Assembly (NCBI RefSeq): GCF_033807715.1
Contig: NC_084601.1
Location: 18,096,690-18,160,689, forward strand
DNA length: 64,000 nt
Source of the DNA: Cololabis saira
Lineage: Eukaryota > Chordata > Actinopteri > Beloniformes > Belonidae
Direction of reading: 5' to 3'
In this document: positions 1 through 15,421 of the stretch, one piece after another
Position numbering within the stretch: position 1 is the stretch's first letter
Layout: every line of letters begins with the position of its first letter
Made by a program: the position numbers and the translations under genes
Notes under the pieces: model-generated
Databases searched by the model: none
What the model was told of the DNA's origin: nothing
Seen by the model: the letters and a program-made list of their open reading frames with translations, nothing else

Positions 1-3000
1 AAATGTACCTACATTTTTTTTAACTGAGCTTGATTGCATCACTCTACATGCAGATGTAGATGATCATGTAGATGAATCATAATTTGACTGCAAATGTATT
101 TAAATGTAAACGTTTCCAGACATTTTTACAATTCAAATGTACTCAATAATAGATACAGTTTTACTTCAAAAGTATTTTTTAAAGTTTTAAAGCCGAGCAT
201 TCCCCTCAAGAAGATGGCATTGTGGTTAATGTGGTTGTAGTTGGTCACGATAGTTGGTAAGACAGAAATGGATGATGTGCTGTGAAGGGAAAGGCCGTGT
301 TGGAAAGAGGTTTTCAGCTATGAACTACAGAATAAGATACACTACAGTTACAAAGTGTTCCTTGTGGAAATATTTAATTACTTTAACATGATCAAAAAAA
401 CAGAGCTTGTTGATTTGGTAGAGGTTGATGAAGTATTAGCTAAATCGCTGTTGCTTCAGTTACAGTGACATCACTAGAAAATGTCTATCTGTGTCCACTC
501 TCTTGGGTGTTATTTTAATGCTTTTAAAATAGTTAATTATCTAACACTGAACCAACGTTACACCAACAGTGTGGTGATCAGGATTAACACAGGTGAACAC
601 TCGTTGTGTTGGGACAGGATGTTGGAAATGTGTGGTCAGTTTAACACTGTTTTGGAAAGCATGTCACACCCAAAATAAACTCTAGCGCTTGATTAGATTT
701 ATTCCAAAAGTATTAATTTTAATTGTATTAAAATAACACTGATTACAACCAACACTGACAGATTTGCCATGCACTCCAGTGCAGCTTCTGGTTATACATA
801 TGTTCATGAAGTCCTTTCCAAGCCACGTAAGTTCGCAATTAGTCCTTAAGACTTTAGCTGTTGAACAGTGATTGCTTAGCTTTGCCTTTTAATGATTTCA
901 GCTGTATTTAAATGAAAAACAACTGCAAAAGTTAGAGTATACAGTATGCACAGCTCAAAGCTGCAGTCAGATTGCTGCTGCTCTGAAGTGATGAGAGGGA
1001 AACTACTGAGTGCTTGCAATCCTCTGGCTAAATGTTACAAGAAATTAAGTCTTAGATTGTCCAGCACAGTCACTCGGTACGTGTAATGCTAATTGCTTCT
1101 GTATACAGACAAAAAAAAGGCCTTTATTGGGGGAAAGAGGTTATCTGGAGCAGCGTCAGAAATGCAGAAATGGTCTGATTCCATATCTTGCTTGAAAAAA
1201 TATATATACAGTATATACAAAAGGAATGACAATAAGATGTATCTCTGGTAAATGGTCAAGCCAAAGATATGTTGATAGGCAATGTGCTTTTTTATCAAGC
1301 TATTTTGTTTGATATGATCTTATGTGGGGCAATATTGACAATGAAAAGTGAGAATAAAGAAAGCTCATGCTGTCCCCGCGGATATCTTTGTTTGTTTTCT
1401 CTCCCTCAACTAATCAGTTGGTTAGAAATTCTGCAAAAATCAAAGCAGATGCAAAACATCTGTCACATACTGTAGGTCTTACAGATCAAACAAAATTGTA
1501 AATGTAAAAAAATAAAAGTAAAAATTGCTGAAATGAGAAAATCTTTGAAGATTTGTCTTTTCATCCAAAGGTGAAATACAATAAATGCACAACAGAAACA
1601 CTTTCTCCACTATTTACTTAGCAAAGTAATGCAAGCGAAAAGAGCAAATTGCTACCAGCGCTGACCCAGATTTGACGAAGTTGCATGTGGGAATGTCTTA
1701 ATGTGTGTCTCCGACCACTGGATCCATGCCTCAACAGACAAAATAGATCAGTAAGGAGCTGCCATAGCAACAGGGAACCACCTCTTTCTCGTGAAACCCT
1801 CAGGACCCAGATAGAAACACATGAGGAAGAGAAACACTTTGAAAAACAGGGACTAAGCATAGATGAACAATTTTAAAGTGAAACCTTTTATTGCACATTT
1901 GTTTAAGACAGACATTTTTAGACTCCTAATAAAAGAGATGAACCAAAATAAAACAGCACTTGCATGCACACACAGGGGAAGAGGAGAAGAGAAAAAGGTT
2001 AGAAAAAAATGACAAGGCCTATTAGGAAGGAGAGAAAGAAAGAGTGGGACAGTTGTTGGAGAGAGGAATGGCAGTCATGTAGCGTCTTCTCATGGGAGAT
2101 GATAACGAAGCAAGCTGCTATCTAATTATATCGCGCTTTACAAATCGATACGAGCCAAGAACAACAGCAAGTGCAACAAGCAAGAAATCTATTCCTAGCA
2201 CTGGCTATAGCATTAAGGAATCACACAGCAAAATTGAATTCATCAATGACCGTCAGAGGGAGCGGATGGTACTGGAGCCCGGTGGTGATCAGAGTTTTAT
2301 CCACACATCTGCTAGACAGCAATCTTGAGGACAAACCTGGAAGCACTCCCAGTTCCTCAGACTGAGAAGATTTGATTGTAGTAGGAAGACAAAACTGGGC
2401 TAATCCATTACCTCACAGTGAACCGCTCAGCACCCTACTTCCTTGAAAAGTCTAAAGAATAAAAAACACATTGCTAGATTTTTATACACCCTGAATTGCA
2501 TTAAAAACTTTAATACATAATTTGTAAAAAATAATCATCATTATCATAAACTATGCTTTTCTGAAAACCAAACAAGGCCAGCGTCCCCATTTTCTTTCCA
2601 AGGAATTATAATATAATTTTGTAGAAATGGACCTGACCTGAGCGACACAAACTCCCCAAGGGGTTCAATTAAGGTGTCTAGAAGTGGTTCCACGTGACAA
2701 ACATGTATCAAACATGTAGTGGAGTCTGTGCTCTGCCAAGAAACCACCTTAAGCTTCCGCAGTTTCCTGTGTACCGTTTTTGATGTTTTATTCATTTTCT
2801 TGGTTCGTTGTAAAGTGCCTCATGAAGTATATGAAAAAGGAAAAGTAAAGCTAGACATGTGCAAGGCAGCTTTTACACAACCTGTTTGTTTTGCTTCTGA
2901 AACTTTATATCAAGTTTTGTGTAAGAATTGCAAATGGGTCCAAAGGGACTTTACTGCTACTATGTTTCAGGGCTCAGATTTTTGTTCTTGTGTAAAGACA

Positions 3001-3120
3001 TATTTTCACAAATTTCCAGTGCATGCCTTGAAAAACCTTTAATCGGGCTGGTGCCAAACCTTTTTGTGAACAAATAAGATCCTTCTAAAAATTAATTATG
3101 TAATATTCGGCTTATAAGAG
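1..3120. other. AT-rich intergenic DNA, no gene recognised
   Basis: No open reading frame here shows a recognisable domain. The longest, about 107 codons at 2719-3042 on the plus strand, has no motif I know and no codon pattern that sets it apart. I see no TIR pair, LINE tail or tRNA-like box. A purine-rich stretch lies near 1970-2060. Confidence 0.6.
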
Positions 3121-3123
3121 CCA

Positions 3124-3188
3124 CAGAGATTGAGCAACTTTGTGTGAAGGGGAAAGAAGAGACAATATGAATATGAGATCGAGCAAGT
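3124..3188 (+). repeat. Short dispersed direct repeat, copy 1
   Basis: About 65 bp, running from GAGATTGAGCAACTTTGTGTG to ATATGAGAT-GAGCAA, recurs in the same orientation at 4330-4392. There are a few substitutions and a small indel. It could be a local segmental duplication or two fragments of one old interspersed repeat. No coding content is evident. Confidence 0.6.
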
Positions 3189-3919
3189 ATTATGTAGACT
3201 ATGAGCAGCAAGTAACTGGTTGACCAGGTTCGAGGTGTATCAGCTTATCCCACTTGGAGCAGGGGTGCATAATAGAAAACATAACATTTCCTGTTTGCCA
3301 ACAGGTGGCACTATGACCCTTAATGAATATTAAACTATAGATGTGTTCAGAGTCAGAATTCAATCCTACACACTCATTTAATTTTTATTCCTGATTTAGT
3401 TTTGTTAATTTAGTTAGGCTTTCAGTATGTTCTGAACTCATGTATGAGTACACACCAGACTTCACTAGTTCACACATCTTATTTGGAATTCTGATTTCTT
3501 TTGACTTTCATCATCTTTTTTTTTCTTTGACTGCACTCACAATTTTTTCAGTCACCTTATCTGCTTGAATATTTGTGTGGTTTGAAAGAAAATATGGTCA
3601 GAATCAGATATATCAATGATCAGCAGTCATGGTCATTCAGGGTAAAAACCAGCCCATTCCCGTCACTGCCTGATTGATCAGCACAGCTCTGCCTGGAACT
3701 CAGAATGCTAAAAGAAAAAAAAATGCTGATAAACGTCTCACAGTCACAAAGACCTTGCGATATTGTGCTCTGACAGGTGCACATTAAGTGTCCTATAACT
3801 GAAGACAACGTTTAGTTAGAAATAGAATACATTTTTATAGAAATATATTTCCATAGAAATAGAAAATGTATTCACATACTGTGATTAAATGTATACTTGA
3901 GTTCAAATGGGGTATGACC

Positions 3920-4035
3920 GACCGACCATCCATCCATCCATCCATCCATCCATCCATCCATCCATCCATCCATCCATCTGGAGCTGATCCCAGCTGTCAT
4001 TGGATAAAAGGCAGGATCCACCCTTAACAGGTTAC
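3920..4035 (+). repeat. (CATC)n microsatellite with CATCC-family repeat fragment
   Basis: A perfect CATC tetranucleotide run covers 3926-3978. It is followed by GGAGCTGATCCCAGCTGTC and GGATAAAAGGCAGGATCCAC. These resemble the opening of the common fish repeat also seen at 44769-45095, so this is probably a truncated copy of that family, with the CATC run expanded at its 5' end. Confidence 0.6.
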
Positions 4036-5021
4036 CATAGTCCTATATATCACAAAAAAATGAATAGTGGTTGAAGAAAAAATTAATAGATTAAGTTGCC
4101 ATTTGGGTATCCTATTGGTAAACATTTGGAAAAACAAAATTTTTTTTTATAAAGAGAAGAACTTATCCTCCAGTGGTTCACAGACAGAAACTGCTGTAAA
4201 TAAGTGCAAATCAGACTTGCATCCAAGATTTTGCTTAATATCCAGATCAAGGTTTCTATTTTTTAACTATTCTATTATTATATTAGTATATAAGAAACAC
4301 AGAGAAGGCTGAGGAATAAGTTAGCTAAGTAGAGATTGAGCAACTTTGTGTGCAAGGGAAAGAAGAAATGAGATGAATATGAGATAGAGCAAATAAGCAA
4401 TGCAGGAGGCAAAAAGAGATGGATAGAACAGCAAACTGCTGATAATTATATGTATTAATGAACCAGAGCAGCAGCATGAGTTCTTGTCATTAGGGCTCAT
4501 TAGCAGCAATTACACTGTAAAGCAGGGTGCAAGTTTAGGTTATCGTTGAGTCAGCATGCACTTGAAGACCAGAACTTCATTGCCTGCCAGAGCCCTCAGT
4601 TAGGCAACTATGAGCTATAACGGAGCTCATGCGGGCTGTGCTTTTGCTGTTGTTGTCTAAATCTGACCAAATAAGCTGAACTGGAAGTATGAAGGCACTG
4701 TGGGGATTACTCTAAAAGTTATATTGGATTAAGATAAATAAATAGTAATTCAGCAATGAAAATACCAAATGCAACAAAAGAGAAAGAAAACAATTATGTG
4801 AATGATGACTAAATTATTTAATGAGCATTCACAGACTGAACCAGACTGATGATTTTAGCCATCACACTCTATAAGATCATATCTGAACCATTTCAAACCC
4901 TAGAGGTGACAAAGGAAAACTGCAGGGGTCACTATTTTAAGGTGTAAATTCAACTGTTTTGAAAAATAATTTAGGCTGAATATGAAAACAACCCATGATT
5001 ACGTAGAATGAAACAAAAACA
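4036..5021. other. Intergenic DNA with second copy of short repeat
   Basis: Nothing gene-like is visible. Positions 4330-4392 repeat the 65-bp segment found at 3124-3188. The rest is AT-rich single-copy-looking sequence ending at the TAATTA that borders the next element. Confidence 0.5.
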
Positions 5022-5027
5022 TAATTA

Positions 5028-5761
5028 AAGCTGCAAGCAGCGATGAACGGGCCCTCGCACCCTTGTGCACGTTCAGGCGTGCTGCAGTGGAAGCACTTGT
5101 ATGACTTGCATGTAGATGTCTTCAGGCCTGGATATTTAGCGGATGACACCACCCACGACTCTCTATGTCAAACCATTCAAAAGTTATGGCAGAAAGTAAG
5201 AACTATCAAATATGGACCAATCAGATGAAGGGGGGGGCGCACTTTTTGGCGTCTATCGTCGCCACGGTAATACTTTTGACTGAGAAAAGTAATGCGCATC
5301 GACACAGGATTGAGACGCAAATTTTGAAGTATAACACACCTGGGTGCACGTTACGGTTCGGGCGAAGAAGCGGCCGAAGAAATGGCATAAATTGCACCAA
5401 AATGACACGATTAATTCAAAATGGCCGACTTCCTGTTCGGTTTTGGCCATGGCGCCAAGAGACTTTTCTTTAAGTTGAGACATGATACAAGTGTGTACCG
5501 ATTTCCGTGCATGTACGTCAAACCGTATTGTGGCGTTTTCTAGGGGGCGCTGTTGAGCCATTAGTCCACGCCCATTAATGCAAACCATTAAATATCAAAT
5601 TTTTCACCAGGCCTGGCTTGCGGGCAAAATTTGGTGACTTTTGGGGCACGTTTAGGGGGGCAAAAAGGCCCTCATTTCGTCGGAAAAATTTAAATAAAAA
5701 CGAGAAAAAAAAACATTCCTACAGATACAATAGGGCCTTCGCACTGTCAGTGCTCGGGCCC
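5028..5761 (-). mobile_element. GGGCCC-family interspersed element, short copy
   Basis: The segment opens AAGCTGCAAGCAGCGATGAA and ends AGTGCTCGGGCCC. This is the reverse complement of the family at 60484-62361. Both ends are flanked by the same 6-mer TAATTA (5022-5027 and 5762-5767). Each end can form a hairpin: GCTGC/GCAGC at one, and GGGCC-GCAC/GTGC-GGCCC at the other. At 734 bp it is much shorter than the 1.88-kb copy and has only one of each internal repeat unit. Short reading frames exist on both strands but show no known domain. The superfamily is unresolved. I recognise the family as common in fish genomes but cannot name it. Confidence 0.7.
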
Positions 5762-5799
5762 TAATTACATGGAATTAATGATGCAGTTGCACCACGGTA

Positions 5800-6359
5800 C
5801 CCGAACTAGGATCCCAACGCAAATCTCGCAGGAGCGGGTGGTTTGAAGTTTGCTGCGGGTGGCTAAAAAAAAAAACAAAAAAAAAAAACACTGCGGGATC
5901 CGGAAAAGAACTTCAAACAAAGTCTTTACAAAACAAAGACAAAGCAAGGCCAGTCAGATATTTGAAGAAACTGCGTTTAGTGTCTGTGGGCGCATGTTGG
6001 AAGAGACACACACACAGGGATTGGGACCGCAGTCGGTCAGCAGCATTCTCTTCCTCCACAGCAATGCAATGGCCAAGCGATTCATTTGTTAAATTACAGT
6101 AATTTGTTTCATTCATTAACATTGTTTATTTGATGTTATTTATTAGTGTTATTTGAGCCACTCACAACCTACTCTCGTTGCTATAACCACAATCACATAA
6201 TTGATGCGTGCGCAAAAGGCGAGTTTTACGGGAGCGGGCGGGAGCGGATATAAACACTGCGGTTGTGGGTGAGAGTGTAACACACACATTGTGGCTGCGG
6301 GCGGTAATGGTCAGAAATGCAGCGGGAGCGGGCGGGATGAAGAAAACAGCAGGGCTCTA
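5800..6359 (+). mobile_element. hAT-type DNA transposon remnant
   Basis: The segment carries a hAT transposase C-terminal relic (5973-6080). Downstream it has repeated GCGGGAGCGGGCGGGA blocks (6231-6340), typical of subterminal regions of fish hAT elements, and ends AGGGCTCTA at 6359. The left end is degraded or lost, perhaps beside the neighbouring GGGCCC-family insertion, so no 8-bp target duplication can be shown. The left boundary given is approximate. Confidence 0.55.
5973..6080 (+). pseudogene. hAT transposase C-terminal dimerisation region, fragment
   Basis: The translated stretch contains AFSVCGRMLEE, then GLGPQSVSSILFLHSNAM. It matches the shape of the hAT dimerisation (C-terminal) domain, where a V/AFS-x2-GR-x2-E segment is followed by a P-x-S-V-x-x-ILFLHSN-type helix. 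Only about 36 codons are recognisable. They sit downstream of a poly-A/lysine-rich stretch unlike transposase, so the rest of the protein is missing. It is non-functional, a relic of an autonomous element. The family call rests on motif resemblance read by eye. Confidence 0.6.
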
Positions 6360-6912
6360 CACCACGTTGCTTCGTAACTTGCTCCTCTGGGTTATAATGT
6401 AACCTTCCCTGGTTTGGCAAGCCTCTATAATGTGACCATCATTTGGCTTTACACAACAACTTGGAGATGGAGCAGCAAGTGTTGATGAGTTTGTTGTCTC
6501 ACAATCAGCTGTTATGTGTCCAAAGTCTGTATTTAATAACACTGCTAGCCTATGTGCCTAGGAGGAAAGCCATTATGAGAACAATCTGTTTCTAGAAGGG
6601 TTTTCAGCTTATTTTTACTGAACTTTCAAGTGATATATAAGACTGGTTGTGTTGAAACTCTTCTTTCCTCATCTTGGAATCCTTGCTGAACATGCTTTAC
6701 AAACAGCAGCTGTGTTGTCATCTGGTACCACTGAGAAAAATAACCCTTGGCAATGTTAACTTCGGTGTTCTGCTGTTAGCACCGATTTTCTGTCAGGCAT
6801 ATACGGGGCCATTTCCACCATATTTATTATTTTGTCGGGTCCATTTATCGGGAAGTGTTCCTCCCATATCAAACAAAAAGTTATCAATTTGATAGATATT
6901 GTGCATCCCTAA
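6360..6912. other. Intergenic DNA, nothing recognised
   Basis: No repeat ends, RNA motifs or coding domains are visible between the hAT remnant and the following microsatellite. Confidence 0.5.
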
Positions 6913-7024
<112 letters not shown>

Positions 7025-7199
7025 GTTGTGCTGGATAACTGATGTAGACTGGGTAATGTTTAGCAACAAAAATTAAGCCACACTGTTGAATGGAAATGAA
7101 AAATAGGAACCTACGGTGGGCAGAATTCATGGCGGCACCCGGAAGGCCGGTCCATTACGCTAAGAGCAACTCAAAATGGTACTTATTAGTTGATATGGC

Positions 7200-7480
7200 T
7201 CACAAGTAGAAACATCGCGTCATGCTCCTAATGAGAGGTTGGATGGTGTCTTTGGGTGTTTCCTCCCAGATCCAGACTCACGCATCACTTAGCTCTTGGA
7301 CAGTCTGAGGTGCAACCTAGAAGCCTGGAAGGGACCAAAACATAATGGTGTTCTATTGGATTTAGGTCAGACAAGTGTAAGGGGCCAGTGAATGGGGTCA
7401 ATTATTTCATCCTCAAGGAACTGTCCTCTTATCACATGAGTCCAGGCATTGTCTTGCACCAGGGGGAACCCAGGACCCAG
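7200..7480 (-). pseudogene. Tc1/mariner-type transposase C-terminal relic
   Basis: Read on the minus strand, this contains LVQDNAW followed by an FLEDE segment, then DLNPIEH, then TVQELSDA and an IWEE-x-PKDTI segment. This order (QDN with the second catalytic Asp, NPIE with the catalytic Glu, then the C-terminal helices) is that of Tc1-family DDE transposases, which cut and paste the element at TA sites. The reading frame shifts between blocks and carries stops. The N-terminal DNA-binding part and the first catalytic Asp are absent. No inverted terminal repeats were found. It is an old, dead copy. Confidence 0.7.
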
Positions 7481-8547
7481 AGCATCTGCACTTGGTCTGA
7501 GAGAGAGAGAATCTTTGGTAGATTACCTGGTTCATCTACAGTTTATTACAAAGCCTGATCCAGCCTGACCTCTGCCAGCATGATACATTACCCTAACTCT
7601 TCATCTCCATTTCCTGGTCTCTCACACTTTCTTCTTTCGGTTTCTGTCCATCTTTTCAAAAGTTCACTTCAGCTCCCTTTGGAAAAGCGTCTTTTTTATA
7701 TCTTGTATTTACCACATATGAAGCATGAACTTGAAATATATAAACAAAATCATATACATGCACACATGAATGCCAACCAATGACATGACCTATGACCAAA
7801 GTCCCTCAGATACAGTAGTTACCTTGGAAGCAGCCATTTGACAACTACATCCTCATTTGATGCTTCGCAAGGTACAACTCAGTCCAGCCCAAAGTCACGT
7901 CTATTAGAGTTACATGTGAAAAATGTCTTTAAAGACTCGTGAGAAGAGAACTCTCATAACGTGAATCTATTGTGAGAGTGATGTCTACTGAAAGGGTTTA
8001 TGTGAAGATTATCCCTCCTTCCTTACTCTGCTCTACTTACTCCCCTAATGGTTGCCTAATGTGATTTGATTCAAATCAAAGTGCTACGTAGGCTAAACGT
8101 GCACTGAATTCCCTTCAAGTATTGGTAATGGCTGTTTGACAAAAGCCCCTCTGTGAAAAGAAAAGAGACCTCCATGATAAGTGGGCACTTCAGGAGCTGG
8201 AGCTTTGCCACGTACGTATCTCCCTGCTCACTAGCAAAGTTCATTGTGTAAGCATATTGTTACTTGACATACAGGGCAAATATATGACACTAGCTATATA
8301 TAACATAAATCATGTTCTTCTGCAGCCTCAGGAACTACAGTTTGGCATTTACAGATGGGTGACAAACGAAAAACTTTAACCCATGACCCCTACAGGAGAT
8401 ATGGTGGCTCTTTTTATCCGTGGAGGCTCCCAACATGACTGCAAATCAGTGCAATGTTGTTCTTGGTCTCAATGTATATAACCTCTTCCAGGACAACAAC
8501 GATTTTGTCAACACATTTATAGCCTCATATTGTAGCTGTTCTTCTGT
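7481..8547. other. Intergenic DNA, nothing recognised
   Basis: No coding domain or repeat boundary could be supported. A short (GA)n run lies at about 7499-7510. Confidence 0.5.
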
Positions 8548-8890
8548 AAATCCATCAATCAATTTTCTATACACAGGATCGAGGGATGGGGGTGCTGGAA
8601 TCTATCCCAATCATCATCAGACAAGAGGCAGAATACAGTGTGGATAAATTATCACATTAATGTCACTAATTTTACAATACATGGCCACTTTTACTCCCAT
8701 GGACAATTTGGAATCACCAACACCCCAAAAATGCATTAACTGTGGGAGGAAACTGGAGTACAGACACAAAAACAAACTTTTAGCCTAAATATGAGTATAA
8801 CGAAATACAAAAACTCCATACAGAATGGCCTTGCCTGGGATCTGGACCAGGAACTTTCTTGCTGTGTTAGGCAACATTAGTTATCACCAA
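8548..8890 (+). repeat. Old CATCC-family fish repeat
   Basis: The blocks AATCCATCAATCAATTTTCT, GGAATCTATCCCA, AATTTGGAATCACCAAC, CTGTGGGAGGAAACTGGAGTA, AACTCCATACAGAA and TCTGGACCAGGAACTT occur in the same order as the blocks of the better-preserved copy at 44769-45095. It is strongly diverged, so old. The class of this fish-wide repeat is not certain to me. Confidence 0.65.
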
Positions 8891-9696
8891 GCAGCAATGT
8901 GTTACTAAGATAAATTATTAGTAAACAAAAACACAGGTGAAATACAACTATACATGATGCATTTTCTCCAGTTGTTTATTATTTTGATTATCTGGAACCT
9001 CAACCTTTCAAGTGCTGCATAATTCACTTTATAAACATGTATATTGACTACAAAATAAGAAATAGTTAAGGATTCTGCTAAGGGAAATTAAAGTTAAAGT
9101 TTGAAATGACAGACTGTAGTTTAAACATAAGGTTTCCATGTTTCCAAGTTATACATTTCCTCTTGGAATAAAACCTATTCTTTTAAAATCATTGCAACCA
9201 AGGTATTTAATATCTTCCATTCTAGAATATGGAGGTCCGATGCTCATTCTTTTGATTAGCTGCTATCATCTGCAAAATGGGTTTAAAATTTACCCCACAC
9301 AGTGCTAATGTAAACAAATAATTTGTTTTGAAAAGACACATGCACAGTGGCCCAGGACTGTTTCATTTGCAGTTAAAATATTTGATGTTTCCAACAATTT
9401 TGTTCCCGTTGACTCCACCTTTGGGACTATTGATTGTGTCTATATAATCTTTCTTTCTTAAAAAAAAACAACAGAAAAGCATCCCTCTAAATGTATATTT
9501 TCACGTAGATTTTTTAGGATGATATAATCAAATAATCTGTACACACTAATGTAATTTCGACAGCTTCTGTACTGTGTGAATAAATAATGAGCAGGTCTGG
9601 CCTAAACTTTGTCCACATATACGGAACTGTTACAAAAAGCTTTAAAACGAAGGAAAATTGCTTAAACAACAACATCCAAAAGCCTTATCAATATGA
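8891..9696. other. AT-rich intergenic DNA, nothing recognised
   Basis: No supported gene or repeat boundary is seen before the TA microsatellite. Confidence 0.5.
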
Positions 9697-9861
<165 letters not shown>

Positions 9862-10009
9862 GCAGCACATCAGTATGTCAGAAAGTCATGCTAATTTCTG
9901 CTGTTTATTCGGAAGTATTACATATCTCTGCAGATCTCCTTGTTACTGGATTCTTTCATTGCAAATTAAATGCAATATGGAATTGGGGACTTTCCTGGTT
10001 AATGTAACT

Positions 10010-12806
<2,797 letters not shown>

Positions 12807-13019
12807 CAGGGGCCTCATTTATAAAAGAGTGTGTAGGATTCATACTAAAAGTGCACGTAAACCCAAAAGCCGAAAATGGCGGGCGCAAAGACAAATCCGG
12901 ATTTATAAAACCGTGTGCACGCACACTTGCACGCAATGTTCGCTTTATATCACTGAACACCTCTGTGGGCCTAAACGGGTCATCAGCTGGGGACCACCAT
13001 TCATTAACGTTTCGCTCCT

Positions 13020-15205
13020 TTAACCCCAGTACGTCTCATGGTGGAGGAGCGATGGCAGGGATCTCTCCCTGCCACCCCCTGCTGATGCCCTAGGTGTTAG
13101 TCCCCCAGCTCTTCTGCTTCCTCCTTAGCCACAGCCAGAAGCTGCCTTTCTCCGCCTCCTCAGCTAGCTCTTTCATGGCTTTCCGATGCCCCGCTCCTGT
13201 GCATCCCATGTCACGGAGTAGGCGAGCCGTTGAGGAACCCACAATGCCCCTGCACCCCACTTCCACAGGGCAAATGACAGCTTTCCAGCCAGCTTCCCTG
13301 CACTCTGCCGCCAGGTCTGAGTACTTGGGTTGCTTCCGCTCGTACGCAGCCTCCAAACCTCCCTCCCATGGGACAGTGAGTTCGACCAGAAGGACTGTCT
13401 TGCAAGCCTCTGACCACAAGACTAGGTCTTGCCGCAGCGATGTTTCCACAATATCCCTGGGGAACTGGAGTTGCTTCCCCAGGTCGACCCTCATGGTCCA
13501 CTCTTTTCCCAGTGCGAGGAGTCTTGCTGTAAATCGCTGGTGGGACGGTTTGACAGCCACTCCAGCCCTTGCAAACTGGATAGGATGTCTGCCTGGAGCA
13601 GAAGGTCTGCTGTTTGCCTCCTTTCTGCATGTCTCTGAAACCTCTGCCAGTTTTTCCAGGACTTGGTCGTGTCACCATCTGTATCGGCCTTGGGACAGCG
13701 CTGTGCTGCAGCCGGACAGGATGTGCTGGAGACTTGCGTTGACGGTGTTGCAAAGTGGACAGGTCTCTTCGACACCAAACCACTGGTGGAGGTTTCGGGG
13801 ACAGGGATAGGTGTCATATGTTGCTCTGATCAGGAAGCTGAGCCTAGCTTGGGGCATCTTCCACAGGTCAGACCATGTCATGGATCTGTCTGTGAGGCCT
13901 TCCCAACGTCCTTGCTGGCCTTGGGACACCGCTTTGATGTTAAGGGGGTTCCTGCTCAGATCTTGCCACTTCCGCCACCACCATGGCTCTTCGGTCTTCT
14001 TTGGAAGCCTTTGACCAGAACAAGGGAGTATCGCCCCTCCCGAGGCCTGCTCGACCCTCCTGGACTCCTGGTCGACCGCTTCTTGGGCTTTCCACTTTCT
14101 CCCTGTTATTATCTGGCTGCCTGCTGCTCTCACCAGCTGGTCGGTGGATTCCCTCAGCTCCAGCACCAGCCGAGCCTTCTCCTGCTTGTAACCTGCGCTG
14201 ATGGATCGCGGTGGTAGTTGTAGCGTGTTTCTACCAAAGATGCCTATGTCTGACAGGCATTTTGGTAGTCCCTGCCACTTCCTGATGAACGAGTTTGCCA
14301 GCCCGTCCATCTTGCGGGAGGGGATTTCACTCATCTTCAGTGGCCACGTGACCCGTTGGTACAGTATGAACTGGTAGCACCATACTTTGTACTTCCCGGG
14401 AAGTTGGCTTTGATTGATCCTGGCCAGGCCATCTGTGAGCTGCTTCCTCACATCACCATCTGCCTGTCAGAGAGCTCTGCTGTGTAGGTACGCCCCAGGC
14501 TACGAACAGGTTGGTCTGCCAGCAATGGGATGTTCTCACCACCTGCAACAAAGATGGTGCTGTCGCTTCTGACTCCTTTCCTGATAGACAGACTGCGTGA
14601 TTTTGGGGGTTTGATCTTCATCCTTGCCCAGCCCACAAGCTCGTCTATCCTCTTCAGCAGTTTTGTTGTGCACGCTGCTGTCTGGTCGGTGTTGATATCG
14701 TCCATGAAGCCTCTCACTGCTGGTAGCCTTTGCCCTGAAGGCAGTTTCACTCCTCCGACCATCTTCTTAGCCCCTATGAGGATGATCTCTAAGGCTGCGA
14801 CAAACAGGATGGGTGAGATTGAGCATCCCATGGCAATGCCTACTTCCAGCCATTGCCAGCCTGTTGTGAAGTCCTGGTGGGTGCAGCACATCTGGAGATC
14901 TCCAAAGTACTTGGCTACCAGGGCTCTATTGCAGACTGGGACATGGAAGAAGTCCAGGGCGAACTCAATGAGTTGGTTGGGGACAGACCCGTATGCGTTG
15001 GCAAGGTCCAGCCACACAACATGCAGGTCACCTTTCTCTCTTTTCGCCCTTTACATCTGCTCCCATATTAATGCAGAGTGTTCCATACACCCTGGGAAGC
15101 CTGGCACGCCTGCTTTTTGGCAGCTGGTGTCGATGTACCCGTTGCTCGTGAGATAGCTGGTCAACCTCTTGGCCAGGATGGAGAAGAAAATCACAGTCCA
15201 GCTGG
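13020..15205 (-). mobile_element. 5'-truncated RLE-type LINE (R2/NeSL/HERO-like)
   Basis: This minus-strand LINE copy interrupts the Harbinger element. It encodes a reverse transcriptase followed by a CCHC finger and a restriction-like endonuclease, the architecture of the R2, NeSL and HERO clades. The 5' part is missing beyond about 15205, where recognisable coding stops inside the RT region. The 3' end lies near 13020-13035, with no poly-A tail, as expected for these clades. Neither junction nor a target duplication can be fixed by eye. The exact clade is unresolved. Confidence 0.75.
13090..15200 (-). pseudogene. RT plus restriction-like endonuclease ORF, disrupted
   Basis: Read on the minus strand, visible blocks in order are: LAKRLTSYL (about 15180); WLDLANAYGSVP (about 15012, RT motif A with the catalytic Asp); GCSISP (motif B); GFMDDI (about 14703, motif C, FMDD in place of the usual YADD); GWARMKIKPPKSRSL (motif D); a CX2CX8HX4C finger starting CPLC (about 13735); and RQDLVLW, ELTVPWE and RKQPKY (about 13440-13320), the expected PD-(D/E)XK endonuclease residues. 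The product would nick DNA and copy its own RNA into the nick. Three lesions break it: TAA at 15051-15053, a one-base frameshift near 14450, and TGA at 13672-13674 (a CGA-to-TGA change). Downstream of the TGA the same frame stays open to 13090. The few lesions suggest a fairly young copy. Confidence 0.8.
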
Positions 15206-15421
15206 AAGGTTGTGCAGGTGAATTTGCCTCATATCCCGCCCTCTACACGCCCACTTCATACCATAAATGGGCAATGCAAAGTAGTTCATGACTGTATTTG
15301 CATATAAATGAGCCTGCTGAGCATGCGCAGCGGCTTCCTGCAGCCTGTTTCTGCTGTGCGTCAGGATGAATGAGACGTGTCGAGCAACCGTGTCACTAAA
15401 TTTCACGGAGACTGGGATCGA

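Noticed and set aside
2719..3042. 107-codon plus-strand frame as a gene
   Set aside because: No recognisable domain, no splice-site or start-context support, and length near chance for 64 kb.
3926..3978. Possible CRISPR-like regular repeat
   Set aside because: It is a simple CATC tetranucleotide run without spacers, in a vertebrate genome.
5253..5588. 111-codon minus-strand frame
   Set aside because: It lies inside the GGGCCC-family element and shares its sequence with frames in the other copies. Repeat DNA, with no domain.
13094..13810. 238-codon plus-strand open frame
   Set aside because: It is antisense to the LINE endonuclease region and exists because that GC-rich coding strand leaves few stops on its complement.
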